Source of the DNA: an uncultured Pelagibacteraceae bacterium
GTDB taxonomy: Bacteria; Pseudomonadota; Alphaproteobacteria; Pelagibacterales; Pelagibacteraceae
Assembly: GCA_902570425.1 (NCBI GenBank)
Contig: CACFYB010000001.1
Location: forward strand, 186,001-250,000
DNA length: 64,000 nt
Direction: 5' to 3'
Both the position numbers and the translations under genes were made by a program. Below the pieces are notes generated by a model that was not told the DNA's origin, did no database searches, and was given only the letters and a program-made list of their open reading frames with translations. Below, piece by piece: positions 18,610 through 28,593 of this stretch. Numbering within the stretch: position 1 is the stretch's first letter; every line of letters begins with the position of its first letter.

Positions 18610-19165
18610 TTTTTCCAAAATATATTTTAGATAGTCCTAAAATCTTTTCTCTTAAAACTACAAACTTTTTATTTATTTTTTCAGTTGTTTTTTTATTTCT
18701 GTGAATAATTACTTTTGTATTCTCTAAAGTCATTTTTAAATCCTCAATTTTATCGATTAATTCATTTATTTGGTCATTTCTGAATGGTGGATCGATAAAA
18801 ATTAAATCAAACTTGTCATCTGATGTTAAAAATTTATCTATATCAAAAACACTTTTATTAAAAATCTTTGTTTTATTTTCTAAATTAAATTTTTTGATAT
18901 TTTTACTCAGTATATTGAGAGAATTGTTATAGTTCTCCACAAAAAATACTTTTTTTGCTCCTCTGGACAAACATTCCAAACCAAATGATCCTGATCCGGA
19001 AAATAAATCTAAAATTCTAGCACCATTCAAATTTACCTCATTTTCTTTAGAGTGTTGAATTATATTAAAGATCGTTTCTTTTACTAAATCTCTTAATGGC
19101 CTTGTATTATTGTCAAGTGGTTGTAAAATTTTTTTTCCTTTAAGAAAACCGCTAATTATTCTCAT
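18602..19165 (-). CDS. rsmD: 16S rRNA (guanine966-N2)-methyltransferase
   Basis: 187 residues. The N-terminus MRIISGFLKGKKILQP...TRPLRDLVKETIFNII is the RsmD signature. The SAM-binding loop is LDLFSGSGSFGLE (about 49-61), and the catalytic motif is FIDPPFR. The enzyme methylates G966 of 16S rRNA during 30S assembly. It overlaps the upstream purD stop by 4 bases and is probably co-transcribed with it. Confidence 0.95.
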   Translation of the reverse strand: MRIISGFLKGKKILQPLDNNTRPLRDLVKETIFNIIQHSKENEVNLNGARILDLFSGSGSFGLECLSRGAKKVFFVENYNNSLNILSKNIKKFNLENKTKIFNKSVFDIDKFLTSDDKFDLIFIDPPFRNDQINELIDKIEDLKMTLENTKVIIHRNKKTTEKINKKFVVLREKILGLSKIYFGKII

Positions 19166-20430
19166 TTAGTTTCAATTACCCTGTGTCCAATATCTTTTCT
19201 AAAGTATCCTTTTTTCCAATCTAACTTTTTAATTTGTTTAAAAATATTTTTTCTAGAATGATAAAAATTATTTGAAATATTTACAAAGTTGAGAACTCTA
19301 CCTCCTGCAGAATAAATATTGTTTTGGTTTATCTTTGTTCCAGCATGAAATAAAAAATTAGACTCATCATCTCTAATTAATGGAAGATTCTCTATGATAA
19401 TATTCTTTTCATATCTATCTGGGTAACCTTGTGCACATAAAACTATGCACATACTTTTTTCATTTTTCCAACTTATTTTAAAATCTTTTAATTCTTTATT
19501 CATACAAGCCAAAATTAAATCTAAAAAATCTGTTTCTAATAAAGGAAGAATTGTTTGACACTCTGGATCTCCCATTCTCACATTATATTCTATTAAAAAT
19601 GGCTCATTGTCCTTAATCATTAAGCCAGCATATAAAAAACCAACGTATTCCTCTTTTATCTCCTTTAAAGCATTAAAAGTTGGATCAATTATCTTTTCTA
19701 AAATTTTTTTTTCTAATTTTTCATTGATTAATTTTGATGGACAATATGCACCCATACCACCAGTATTTTTTCCAGTATCACCTTCTCCAACTCTTTTATG
19801 ATCTTGCGCTGTTTGAAAACATTTATAATCTTTTCCATCTGAAATAACAAAAAAACTCATTTCTTCACCATCTAAGAATTCTTCAATCAAAATATTTTTT
19901 GCTACACCGAATTTTCCATCAAAAATTTCATTTATTGCATCAACAGCATCTTTTTTTTGATTACATATATAAACGCCTTTCCCTGCCGCAAGAACATCAG
20001 CCTTAACTACTATTGGCATTTTTGAATTTTCAATAAAATCTATTGCAAATTTTTTTGACTTAAAAATTCCAAAATTTGCTGTAGGAATCTTATATTTTTC
20101 ACATATCTTTTTTGTAAATATTTTTGATCCTTCAAGCATAGCTGAATTTTTTTTAGGCCCAAAAACCATAATTTTTTTTTTGATTAAATAATCTACTATT
20201 CCGTTAACCAAGGGATTTTCTGGACCAACAATTACTAAATCTATATTTTCCTTTTCTACAAATTCACTAATCGAATTAAAATTATTTATATCTAATTCAA
20301 GGTTTTCAGCTATTTTGGCAGTACCAGCATTTCCTGGAATACAAAATATTTTTTTAGTTTTTTTGGACTTAGATATTGCATATGTTAAAGCATGTTCTCT
20401 ACCACCGCTGCCTAAAATTGCAATTCTCAT
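19162..20430 (-). CDS. purD: Phosphoribosylamine-glycine ligase (GARS)
   Basis: 422 residues, full length. The N-terminal motif MRIAILGSGGREHALTYAI, the ATP-grasp core (MPIVVKADVLAAGKGVYIC) and the family signature YNVRMGDPECQTILPLL near residue 280 are all clear. It catalyses the second step of purine synthesis, joining glycine to phosphoribosylamine. Only 24 bases separate its start from the divergent DUF2093 gene, so the promoters must be short or overlapping. Confidence 0.98.
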   Translation of the reverse strand: MRIAILGSGGREHALTYAISKSKKTKKIFCIPGNAGTAKIAENLELDINNFNSISEFVEKENIDLVIVGPENPLVNGIVDYLIKKKIMVFGPKKNSAMLEGSKIFTKKICEKYKIPTANFGIFKSKKFAIDFIENSKMPIVVKADVLAAGKGVYICNQKKDAVDAINEIFDGKFGVAKNILIEEFLDGEEMSFFVISDGKDYKCFQTAQDHKRVGEGDTGKNTGGMGAYCPSKLINEKLEKKILEKIIDPTFNALKEIKEEYVGFLYAGLMIKDNEPFLIEYNVRMGDPECQTILPLLETDFLDLILACMNKELKDFKISWKNEKSMCIVLCAQGYPDRYEKNIIIENLPLIRDDESNFLFHAGTKINQNNIYSAGGRVLNFVNISNNFYHSRKNIFKQIKKLDWKKGYFRKDIGHRVIETK

Positions 20431-20454
20431 ATACTTAATTTATATATCTTAAAA

Positions 20455-20649
20455 ATGAAAAATAAGTTAGCTAAATTAAAATATTTGCCAAATAGCTTTA
20501 AAATTTTGGAAGACGGAGATCATGTTATTTGTGCAATTTCAAAAAAAAAAATCTTATTAGAAAATTTAAATTATTGGAATACAGAGAAACAGGAGGCTTA
20601 TTTTTCATATATAGAGGCCTCAAAGTTTAGAGAAAAAGATAATATATAA
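20455..20649 (+). CDS. DUF2093 family protein
   Basis: 64 residues. The sequence KLKYLPNSFKILEDGDHVICAISKKKILLENLNYWN matches DUF2093, a short alphaproteobacterial family with a conserved GDxVxCAVTG-like beta-hairpin and a following LxYW. The GD-H-VICAI and L-N-YWN residues are visible here. The function is unknown. It stands alone between divergent purD (24 bases) and the convergent lpxL-like gene (3 bases). Confidence 0.8.
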   Translation: MKNKLAKLKYLPNSFKILEDGDHVICAISKKKILLENLNYWNTEKQEAYFSYIEASKFREKDNI

Positions 20650-20652
20650 TTT

Positions 20653-21513
20653 TTATTTTTTCCACCTGTTATGGGTCCAAATCCATTGATCAATATTTCT
20701 TAAAATCATTTCTTCAAGTATTTGATTTAATTTAAGAGTGATATTTGCAACTGTATCATTTTTATCAAAAGTTAAAGATTTGGATATACTCATCTCAAAA
20801 AAAAATTTATTTTTTCTCTCAATATAAATTGGAACAATTTCGCAGCCATATTTTTTTACTAATTGTGCCGGTATAGTGGTCGTTGGTGCTAGTTTATTAA
20901 AAAAAGGTGACTCAATACCCTCTCTAACTCTTTGATCTATCATTAAGGCTATTGATGATCCATCATGAAAATTTTTTATCAATTCCCTGCTTCCTGATCT
21001 TCCTTTTTTAATTTGTTTTTTGCAAATATATTTTTTTCTAATGTGTTCCATTGTATTATTTAAATATTTATTATTAAGAGGTCTGTAAATTGCAGCTAAA
21101 TTTATACCAGCTTTTTCAAGTTGCATCGCCATTAACTCAAAATTATTAAAATGGCCAGATATAAATACAACTTTTTTATTTTTTTTTATTATTTCCTCTA
21201 AATACTCTTTTCCTTTAATTGAGATAAATTCATTTAATTTTCCATTTCTAAAATCTTCTAGAAAAATATATTCAGCAAAAATTCTTCCATAGTTTCCAAA
21301 AACATTCTGAGATATTTTATTAAGATCATTATTATTTACATAATCAATTTGTTTAAGATTATTAAAAATTTCTAATTTTGATCTAAAGAGAGGGCCTAAA
21401 TATTTTCCAATTATAAAACCAAAATTAGATGAATTTTTATATCCAATTATAGAGAATATAGAAAATAAAAATTTAATAATAATATACTCAATTAAATAGA
21501 TTATGTTCTTCAT
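20653..21513 (-). CDS. Lipid A biosynthesis acyltransferase (LpxL/HtrB-like)
   Basis: 286 residues with an N-terminal membrane anchor (about residues 8-24). The catalytic HFNNFE (H-x4-E, about 121-126) and the downstream MIDQRVREGIESPFF region (residues about 192-206) fit the Kdo-dependent late acyltransferases. These add secondary fatty acyl chains to lipid A at the cytosolic face of the inner membrane. LpxL and LpxM specificity cannot be told apart from sequence. It is the last gene of the lpxK-waaA-msbA cluster and overlaps lpxK by 4 bases. Confidence 0.9.
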   Translation of the reverse strand: MKNIIYLIEYIIIKFLFSIFSIIGYKNSSNFGFIIGKYLGPLFRSKLEIFNNLKQIDYVNNNDLNKISQNVFGNYGRIFAEYIFLEDFRNGKLNEFISIKGKEYLEEIIKKNKKVVFISGHFNNFELMAMQLEKAGINLAAIYRPLNNKYLNNTMEHIRKKYICKKQIKKGRSGSRELIKNFHDGSSIALMIDQRVREGIESPFFNKLAPTTTIPAQLVKKYGCEIVPIYIERKNKFFFEMSISKSLTFDKNDTVANITLKLNQILEEMILRNIDQWIWTHNRWKK

Positions 21514-22433
21514 AATTTTTTTAATAACATGTTTTTAAGTTTATTTTCATTCTCAATCTTTAATTTGATCTTAAGAAATTTAATATTTTTTCTCTGATTA
21601 TTTTCAAGTCTGTTAAAATCTTTTTCAGTTGTGATAATTTCTAATTTTTCTTTTTTTGCTATTTCTTTTAAATCATAAATTTCTTTATTATTGAATTTAT
21701 AATGATCTGGAAAAAATATTTTTTTTCTTATTTTAAATCTGTATTTTTCTAATGTTTGTTGAAATTCATGTGGATTTCCTATCCCTGAGAACATTAGATA
21801 TTCCCTATCTAGATTAAATTTTTTTAAGTTTGTTGGTTTGTACTTTGTTAGAAAGAAATTAGATTTTTTTTTGTGCAAATAAAGAATATTTTGTAAATCT
21901 AGATTTTTATTTTCTCCACTTATAATTATTAAATCATAATTTTGAATTTCACTTAATTTTTCTCTCAATGGTCCTGATGGAATAACAAAATTATTTCCAA
22001 TACCTTCTTTAGAATTAAAACATACGATCTTGATATCATAATTAATATCTTTTTGTTGCAGACCATCATCTAGGATAGCAATTTGAAATTTTTTTTTCTC
22101 GGCAGTGCTTAAAGCTTTCTTTCGACTTTGGTCAGCAATAACTATTCCATTTTTCTTTAGTTGTTTTATTTCATCAATTTGATTTGAATATTTTTTCTTT
22201 ATAAAGACTGTTCTATATTTTTTATTTAGCATTTTATAAATTTCTATTGCTAGAGAAGTTTTGCCAGTCCCACCGATATAAATATTACCAATACAAATTG
22301 TCTTTATATTAAAATTTTTTTTTGATGATAATTTTTTAATTTGGTTAATGAATAAAGTTATTAAACTTAGAGGAAATAAAATAAATGAAATTATTGATTT
22401 TTTTTCCCAAAATGTAGGCTTAAATAACTTCAT
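21510..22433 (-). CDS. lpxK: Tetraacyldisaccharide 4'-kinase
   Basis: 307 residues. An N-terminal membrane-associated helix precedes the P-loop GNIYIGGTGKTSLAIE (residues about 49-64), then LDDGLQQKDI and a C-terminal FPDHYKFNNKEI, which are LpxK signatures. It phosphorylates the 4' position of the lipid A disaccharide. It overlaps both neighbours by 4 bases and is part of a lipid A/Kdo operon, so this organism makes Kdo-lipid A. Confidence 0.95.
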   Translation of the reverse strand: MKLFKPTFWEKKSIISFILFPLSLITLFINQIKKLSSKKNFNIKTICIGNIYIGGTGKTSLAIEIYKMLNKKYRTVFIKKKYSNQIDEIKQLKKNGIVIADQSRKKALSTAEKKKFQIAILDDGLQQKDINYDIKIVCFNSKEGIGNNFVIPSGPLREKLSEIQNYDLIIISGENKNLDLQNILYLHKKKSNFFLTKYKPTNLKKFNLDREYLMFSGIGNPHEFQQTLEKYRFKIRKKIFFPDHYKFNNKEIYDLKEIAKKEKLEIITTEKDFNRLENNQRKNIKFLKIKLKIENENKLKNMLLKKL

Positions 22434-23668
22434 TTTATATAATTGTTTAATTCATGTAAATTTTTTTTTAAAATTTTTTCTCCAATAGTATTAATTTTTC
22501 TAATCATTGAATTTGGGACTTTTTGATTAATTTTTTTATAAAGTATTTTTTCTAAATTTAATAAATTATTTGTCATAAAAGAGATATTATTTTTCTTCAA
22601 AAAGGAATAAATTTCTCTAAAGTTTTTTATATATGAACCATGAATAATATAATTATTTTGTCTTGCTGGTTCTAAAGGATTTTGACCACCATGTGGAATT
22701 ATTGATCCACCCATAAAAGTTATATTTGATAACTGGTAAAAATTTTTACTAATACCGAAACTATCAACTAAATAAATATCTGTATTTTTTCTGATTACTT
22801 TATTTTGAGAATGAATTTCAACATCAAGATTTAGATTTTTTAATTCTGATGAAATTTCATTGGTTCTTCTAATATGTCTTGGAATTATAATTGTTAAAAG
22901 ATTGTTTATTTTTCTTTTAATTTTTTTATGAATTTTTCCTATCAATATTTCTTCATTATGGTGTGTACTTGCAGCACACCAAACTTTAAATCTTTTAAAT
23001 TTTTTTAACAATCTGTTTGTTTTATCTTTATTAGTTTTATCTCCAAAATATTTTAAATTTCCACAAATTTTTATTTTTTTAACACCTAAGTAGTTGAGAT
23101 ATTTTGCTGTTTCTTCATTCTGAGGTAATGCCAAACTAATTTTGCTAAAAATATTTTTAGCAAATTTTTTAGCTAAAAACCATTTTTTGAAGGTTTTTTT
23201 TGTTATTCTCGCATTTAAAAGTATTATTGGAATATTATTTAAATATAAATTTTTATAAGTATTCGGCCAAATTTCAGACTCAACAAAAATAGCTACTTTG
23301 GGTTTCCAAAGTTTTATAAACTTTTTTGAGTTTAAATTTGAGTCAATAGGGAAATATTTATGAATAATTTTCTTAAATTTAAATTTTAAAAATATATTAG
23401 CAGAACTGGTGGTAGTTGAAGTTACTAAAATTTTTTTTATATTTTTATTTTTTTCAAGTTTTTTTAAAACAGGAATAATACTCATCATTTCTCCCACACT
23501 AGCTGTATGAAACCAGATTAAAGGATTTTTTATATTTATTTTTTTATAAACACAAAATCTTTCAAGGAATCTTGATGAGTCTTCTTTTCCAATAATTATT
23601 CTGTAAATGATAATTATAGGCGACAGAAGAAGCAGTAAATATATTAAAAAATTATAAATTAAAAACAT
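22430..23668 (-). CDS. waaA: 3-deoxy-D-manno-octulosonic acid (Kdo) transferase
   Basis: 412 residues. The N-terminal hydrophobic anchor is followed by IWFHTASVGEMMSIIPVL (about 50-67), a classic WaaA motif with the catalytic Glu, then AIFVESEIWPN. The C-terminal nucleotide-sugar region FMGGSIIPHGGQNPLEPARQ is intact. It transfers Kdo from CMP-Kdo to lipid IVA at the inner membrane. The 3' end overlaps lpxK by 4 bases, and its start overlaps the msbA stop by 1 base. Confidence 0.96.
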   Translation of the reverse strand: MFLIYNFLIYLLLLLSPIIIIYRIIIGKEDSSRFLERFCVYKKINIKNPLIWFHTASVGEMMSIIPVLKKLEKNKNIKKILVTSTTTSSANIFLKFKFKKIIHKYFPIDSNLNSKKFIKLWKPKVAIFVESEIWPNTYKNLYLNNIPIILLNARITKKTFKKWFLAKKFAKNIFSKISLALPQNEETAKYLNYLGVKKIKICGNLKYFGDKTNKDKTNRLLKKFKRFKVWCAASTHHNEEILIGKIHKKIKRKINNLLTIIIPRHIRRTNEISSELKNLNLDVEIHSQNKVIRKNTDIYLVDSFGISKNFYQLSNITFMGGSIIPHGGQNPLEPARQNNYIIHGSYIKNFREIYSFLKKNNISFMTNNLLNLEKILYKKINQKVPNSMIRKINTIGEKILKKNLHELNNYIK

Positions 23669-25410
23669 TAACTTTGTTTAATTTGTCTATCGTAAAAATT
23701 TTTGTAAGACTCTGAATTTTGCAGCAATTCTTTATGATTACCTGTGCTAATCACTTTTCCTTTATCTATTACAAAAATTTTATGAGATTTAAGAATAGTG
23801 GATAATCTGTGAGCTATTACAATAGTCGTTTTATTATAAGTCAATTTTGATAGAGCTTCCTGAATTTGCTGTTCTGTTTCAGAGTCTAAGGAAGATGTTG
23901 CTTCATCTAGCAAAATTATTTTACTTTCCTTTAAAAAAGCTCTAGCGATTGATAATCTTTGTTTTTCACCACCAGATAATCTTGTTCCATTTTCTCCTAT
24001 AACTGTATTAAAACCATCAGGTAATTTGGTGATGAAGTTTTCACACATTGATAATTTTGCGGCATTATAAATTTCTTCATCTGATGCATTCGGATTAGCA
24101 TATTTAATATTATTAAATATTGTATCATCAAATAATGTAGTATTTTGGTCTACAATAGAAATTTGTTTTCTTAATGAGTCTAAGCTAACTTTTTTTAGAT
24201 CTTGATTGTCGATCTCTATCTTACCATCTATAGGATCATAAATTCTTGGTATCATGTTTAATAATGTTGATTTTCCAGAGCCACTATGACCAACTAAAGC
24301 TGTCATTTTTCCACCTTTAATTTCAATATTAATATTTTGTAGTACTTTGTTCTCTAAATTAGATTTATAAAAAAAACTGACATTTCTAAAAGATATATTT
24401 CCAGATACTAGTTTGATTTTTTTATCACTTTCTTTTGAAAAAATTTCATTTTTAGTATCGATTATTGGCAAAATTCTTTTTGCAGCAGATAATCCCTGAC
24501 TAAACATTATGTTTACTTTTGTAAGGGATTTAACTGGTTGATAAGCTAACATCATAGCCGCTAAAAAAGAGAAAAAATTATTGATTCCAAGTTGCTCGTT
24601 TATAATGAGTTTACCTGAATAAAAAATTAGTATTGCTATCATTATTCCTGTTAAAAATTCCATCACAGGAGTTGATCTAATGTATACAGCTGAAATTTTT
24701 AAGGTTTTATTTTTCAGATCATTAACAAACTTTTCTGAGCGAATTTTTTCAAAATTTTCTCTTTGAAAAATTTTTATAATTTTGTGATTTTTAAATAGAT
24801 CAATTAAATATCTATTTAGATCTCCAGATTTCTCTTGAGCTTCAGTAACAACTTTGCCCATTCTTTTCGCTAAAACTTTTGCAATTATGGAAGCTAATGG
24901 AATCATTATTATTGCAATCAAAGATAGCTTCCAATTCTGAATAAACATAACAATTAATAATCCAATTAGCGTTAGACCATCTTTAAATACGCTCAAGAAA
25001 GCCTCAGATAACATTCTTGTTATTTGGCTGACATCAAAGTTTAAGTTTGAAATATATTTTCCTGTATGTTTACTCTCAATATGTTGAGTATCAGCAACTA
25101 TAAATGAATTTAACATATTTGTTTGAAGTTGTTTTTTTACTTCCTCCCCGACAATAATCATTAAAAGTTTTGCAAGGTAAAGTGAGATTCCTTTTGCAGT
25201 AAAAGCTATAATTATTGCTAGGGGTATTATAATTATAAGTTTTTGATCTTTCTCAATAAAAATTTTTTCAATCGCCGGGTCTAGCAACCAAGCAATTGCC
25301 GATGTGCTCGAGGCTACAATTATAGAAAAAAATGCAGCTAATAAAATTTTATATATGTGTTTACTTGTATAGTCTTTAAATAATCTTTTATATATTTTTT
25401 TATTATCCAT
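23668..25410 (-). CDS. msbA: ABC lipid A flippase, MsbA family
   Basis: 580 residues from the ATG at 25408-25410. A TTG 21 bases upstream would lie inside ubiA and is less likely. Six transmembrane helices fill residues about 20-300. The ATPase domain has Walker A GHSGSGKST, Q-loop VDQNTTLF, signature LSGGEKQRLSIARAF, Walker B IILLDEATSSLD and the H-loop IAHRLS. MsbA homodimers flip lipid A-core across the inner membrane, and the location next to waaA and lpxK supports that role. It begins 4 bases after the ubiA stop. Confidence 0.93.
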   Translation of the reverse strand: MDNKKIYKRLFKDYTSKHIYKILLAAFFSIIVASSTSAIAWLLDPAIEKIFIEKDQKLIIIIPLAIIIAFTAKGISLYLAKLLMIIVGEEVKKQLQTNMLNSFIVADTQHIESKHTGKYISNLNFDVSQITRMLSEAFLSVFKDGLTLIGLLIVMFIQNWKLSLIAIIMIPLASIIAKVLAKRMGKVVTEAQEKSGDLNRYLIDLFKNHKIIKIFQRENFEKIRSEKFVNDLKNKTLKISAVYIRSTPVMEFLTGIMIAILIFYSGKLIINEQLGINNFFSFLAAMMLAYQPVKSLTKVNIMFSQGLSAAKRILPIIDTKNEIFSKESDKKIKLVSGNISFRNVSFFYKSNLENKVLQNINIEIKGGKMTALVGHSGSGKSTLLNMIPRIYDPIDGKIEIDNQDLKKVSLDSLRKQISIVDQNTTLFDDTIFNNIKYANPNASDEEIYNAAKLSMCENFITKLPDGFNTVIGENGTRLSGGEKQRLSIARAFLKESKIILLDEATSSLDSETEQQIQEALSKLTYNKTTIVIAHRLSTILKSHKIFVIDKGKVISTGNHKELLQNSESYKNFYDRQIKQS

Positions 25411-25414
25411 AAGT

Positions 25415-26281
25415 TTAAGCCAATTTACCAATCAAAATATTTATGAATATTAATAACCCTAAAAAATTATTACTTTTAAATTTTTCTAAGCACATTGTAG
25501 TTGATTTAAAATTTAAATTCTTAACTTGAAAAAAAAATAAATGAAAAAAAGGAATTATATTAAATAGATAATAATATATTTTAAATTTCATAAGTATTCC
25601 TACAAATATAAGTGACAACATAAGAAAAAAGTAACAAATGTATAAAAATTTTTTTGGTTCATCTTTAAATTTGATTGATGTTGATTTTACACCAATTATT
25701 TCATCATCTTTAATATCTTGAAATCCGTATATGGTGTCGTATCCAAGTGTCCAAAATATGGCTCCAATGTACAAAATTAGGGGAACTAAAGATAATTCAT
25801 TAGTGACAGATATCCAAGCCAATATAATTCCATAATTAAAAGTTATTCCTAAAAATAATTGAGGCCAATAAGTAACCCTTTTCATTAACGGATAAGAAAA
25901 AGCTAGAGGCATAGAGAGCATTGCCATTAAAATAGTAAAATTGTTAAAATTGATTAAGACTAAAAAAGCAATTAGACAAAGCACAGATGCATAAATTGAT
26001 GCACTAAATTTTGAAATTTTACCTGAAGCTAGTGGTCTATTTTTGGTTCTTTCAACTTTTTTATCAAAATTTATATCAGCTATATCGTTTACGATGCAGC
26101 CTGCAGATCTCATTAATATTGATCCAAGAAAGAATAATGTTAAGAAAAAAAAGTAATTTGATAAATCGAAGTTAAAATCATAAGCAAGTGTTAAACCCCA
26201 AAGACAAGGCCAAAATAAAAGCATAAAACCGATTGGTTTTTTAAGCCTAGTTAAATCTATGAATAAATTGATTTGCTCCAT
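25415..26281 (-). CDS. ubiA: 4-hydroxybenzoate polyprenyltransferase
   Basis: 288 residues with eight or nine membrane helices. The first prenyl-diphosphate motif is NDIADINFDKKVERTKNRPL with Asp-rich N-D-x-x-D (about 65-84), and the second is YDTIYGFQDIKDDEIIGVKS (about 180-199). Both are standard for UbiA. It joins the isoprenoid tail to 4-hydroxybenzoate in ubiquinone synthesis in the membrane. It precedes msbA by 4 bases and is divergent from the DUF2721 gene. Confidence 0.95.
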   Translation of the reverse strand: MEQINLFIDLTRLKKPIGFMLLFWPCLWGLTLAYDFNFDLSNYFFFLTLFFLGSILMRSAGCIVNDIADINFDKKVERTKNRPLASGKISKFSASIYASVLCLIAFLVLINFNNFTILMAMLSMPLAFSYPLMKRVTYWPQLFLGITFNYGIILAWISVTNELSLVPLILYIGAIFWTLGYDTIYGFQDIKDDEIIGVKSTSIKFKDEPKKFLYICYFFLMLSLIFVGILMKFKIYYYLFNIIPFFHLFFFQVKNLNFKSTTMCLEKFKSNNFLGLLIFINILIGKLA

Positions 26282-26333
26282 AATTATTTACTTGTAAATA
26301 ACAAAGCCAAGATTGATAATCAAACTGATTCGT

Positions 26334-26741
26334 ATGAATATAGATTACACTGTTACTGCCTTAATGTTTCCCGCAATCCCACTAATAATGGGGGTTTATT
26401 CTAATAGATTTCACACCTTAAGTTCTTTGATAAGAAAAATTCATGATGAGTACGTTTTTGAAAAACACACTCCTCCCGAATGGAAAGATCAATTAATAAA
26501 TCTGGAAAAAAGAATTGGTGTTTTGAAATTAAGTATATTATTTGCTGCTTTTGGTTTTTTATTTAATATGCTGACTGTTTTTGGGCTTTATTTAGAGGAA
26601 CTTTTTATTGCAAGAATAATTTTTGGTTCATGTTGTTTATCAATGATGATTTCAATCATATTCTTTATCATTGAAATTCAAATTTCAACTAAAGCTCTCA
26701 GACTTCATCTATCAGATATGGATATTCAATTTAGGGAATAA
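26334..26741 (+). CDS. DUF2721 family membrane protein
   Basis: 135 residues from the ATG at 26334; a TTG at 26313 would add seven residues but is less likely. The start MNIDYTVTALMFPAIPLIMGVYSNRF and the following LIRKIHDE match DUF2721, a small membrane family. Helices lie at about residues 6-22, 64-85 and 95-118, with an intervening helix of RIGVLK type. The function is unknown. Its 3' end overlaps the convergent oxidoreductase by 11 bases. Confidence 0.75.
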   Translation: MNIDYTVTALMFPAIPLIMGVYSNRFHTLSSLIRKIHDEYVFEKHTPPEWKDQLINLEKRIGVLKLSILFAAFGFLFNMLTVFGLYLEELFIARIIFGSCCLSMMISIIFFIIEIQISTKALRLHLSDMDIQFRE

Positions 26742-27702
26742 TTACTGCGGGTCCAGTTAATAATCTTGCTTCCAAGTCTTTATGTGCTTGATGAGCCTCT
26801 TTTAAAGGATATTTTTTTGAAATTTCTACTTTAAATTTTTTAGATAAAATAGCATCAAAAACTTTTTTTGCTGATTCAACAAGTTCCTCTCTGTTTATAG
26901 TATAATGTGCAATAGACGGTCTGGTAAAAAATAACCCCTTAGCATTAATATCTTTTTTGACATCAATTGTATCAACATATCCAGATGCATTTCCAAATGC
27001 TACCATCATTCCTCTTATCTTTAATGTTTCAATTGAACCTTTGAATGTTTCGATACCCACACCATCATAGACAACATCAATTCCATTTTTACCTACAATT
27101 TTTTCTACTTCATCAACAAAATTTTTTTCAGAGTAATTAATTACATGATGGCATCCGTTTTTTTTAGCTATTTCCTCTTTTGTTTTTGAACCAACAGTTC
27201 CAATTACTTCAGCCCCCAAAGCATTAGCCCAAGAACATAAAATTTGACCAAGACCACCAGCTGCTGCATGGTATAAAACTTTATCACCTTTTTTTAATGG
27301 ATATGCTCTATGTAATAAATATTCTGCGGTAATTCCTTTTAATGTAATACAAGATGCTACTTCATTAGAGATACCATCAGGGACAGAAACTAATTTATCT
27401 TCAGGCATTATTTGCTTTTCAGAGTACGCACCAATAGGCATTGAAGCGTGAGTTACTCTATCACCAACTTTAAATAATTTTACCTCAGATCCAATTTCTT
27501 CAACTACACCACAAGCTTCAAGCCCAATACCACTTGGTAATGGAATAGGGTAGAGACCTGTTCGATGATAGATATCTATAAAATTAAGACCGATTGATAG
27601 ATTTTTAATTAAAACTTCCTTTGGTCCAGGCTTAGCTATCTCAACATCCTTAATAACCAAAACTTCTGGTCCACCAAATTTATCTATTTGAATTGATTTC
27701 AT
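26731..27702 (-). CDS. Zinc-independent quinone oxidoreductase (MDR family)
   Basis: 323 residues, the length of Qor/zeta-crystallin-type enzymes. The N-terminal GroES-like domain (GLNFIDIYHRTGLYPIPLPS) lacks the zinc cysteines, as expected for this branch. The nucleotide-binding motif is AAAGGLGQILCSWANALG (residues about 149-166), followed by GSKTKEE, which suggests NADPH. It reduces quinones or enones in the cytosol. It follows the pirin gene by 3 bases and is probably in one transcript with it and the haloacid dehalogenase. Confidence 0.9.
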   Translation of the reverse strand: MKSIQIDKFGGPEVLVIKDVEIAKPGPKEVLIKNLSIGLNFIDIYHRTGLYPIPLPSGIGLEACGVVEEIGSEVKLFKVGDRVTHASMPIGAYSEKQIMPEDKLVSVPDGISNEVASCITLKGITAEYLLHRAYPLKKGDKVLYHAAAGGLGQILCSWANALGAEVIGTVGSKTKEEIAKKNGCHHVINYSEKNFVDEVEKIVGKNGIDVVYDGVGIETFKGSIETLKIRGMMVAFGNASGYVDTIDVKKDINAKGLFFTRPSIAHYTINREELVESAKKVFDAILSKKFKVEISKKYPLKEAHQAHKDLEARLLTGPAVIIP

Positions 27703-27705
27703 TAT

Positions 27706-28542
27706 TTATTTTACAAATGTACCATTATGATAATCTTGAACAGCCTGTAAGATCTCCGCTTTAGTATTCATTACAAATGGTCCACCTCTAGCTATTTCCT
27801 CATTTATAGGTTTCCCTGAAATAACTAAGAACTTTGCATTAGATTGCGCTTTAATATTTAAACTCTCACCTTTTGAGAGCAAGATTAAAGTGCTATCTTT
27901 GACTTTTTCATGTTTCCTTTCACCAATCTTTATTTCACCGTTTATTAAGTAAACAAATGTATTGTGTGTAGAGGGTAAATTAAAATTAAATTCTTTATCC
28001 TTCTTTAATTCAACATCAAAATAAATTGGTTCAACATTGTGCCCCTTAACTGGTCCTTCAGCCTCTTTAAATTTACCAGCTATAACTTTAATTTGTTTGT
28101 CGTTATCTTTGTGAAGACTCATTTTATTTGCATCAATATAGATATATTCTGGTTTACTCATCTTCAATTTTGCAGGCATATTAATCCATAATTGAAATCC
28201 ATGAAGTTTACCCTCTTTCATTGCTGGCATTTCAGAGTGAATAATTCCACTTCCTGTTTTCATCCATTGAACATCACCAGCAGTCATTTTTCCTTTCCCA
28301 CCAGTGCTGTCTTCATGCTCAAAGTCACCTGCAAGCATGTAAGTAACTGTTTCAATTCCTCTGTGAGGATGTGGCGGAAAACCAGCAACATAATCATCAC
28401 TATTTTCAGAACCAAATTCATCTAACATTAAAAAAGGATCAAAATAATTTGGTTCAACACCAATACTTCTTTTTAATTTAACTCCTGCACCATCAGAGGC
28501 TGGAATGGGATCAATAATTTTACTTACTTCAATATTTTTCAT
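27706..28542 (-). CDS. Pirin family cupin protein
   Basis: 278 residues, normal for pirins. The N-terminal cupin carries the metal ligands in FPPHPHRGIETVTYML (His residues about 55-60) and QWMKTGSGIIHSEMP. Bacterial pirins bind iron or other metals; some act as quercetin dioxygenases or interact with metabolic enzymes. The role here cannot be named. It lies 3 bases upstream of the quinone oxidoreductase gene, and that pairing suggests a redox or detoxification function. Confidence 0.9.
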   Translation of the reverse strand: MKNIEVSKIIDPIPASDGAGVKLKRSIGVEPNYFDPFLMLDEFGSENSDDYVAGFPPHPHRGIETVTYMLAGDFEHEDSTGGKGKMTAGDVQWMKTGSGIIHSEMPAMKEGKLHGFQLWINMPAKLKMSKPEYIYIDANKMSLHKDNDKQIKVIAGKFKEAEGPVKGHNVEPIYFDVELKKDKEFNFNLPSTHNTFVYLINGEIKIGERKHEKVKDSTLILLSKGESLNIKAQSNAKFLVISGKPINEEIARGGPFVMNTKAEILQAVQDYHNGTFVK

Positions 28543-28593
28543 TAATCTTTAATAGTCTTTATATTTTGATTTTCAATATTATTTTTTTATTTT

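Noticed and set aside
25411-25431. TTG start for msbA inside ubiA
   Set aside because: It adds seven residues without family support; the ATG at 25408-25410 fits better and leaves 4 bases between the genes.
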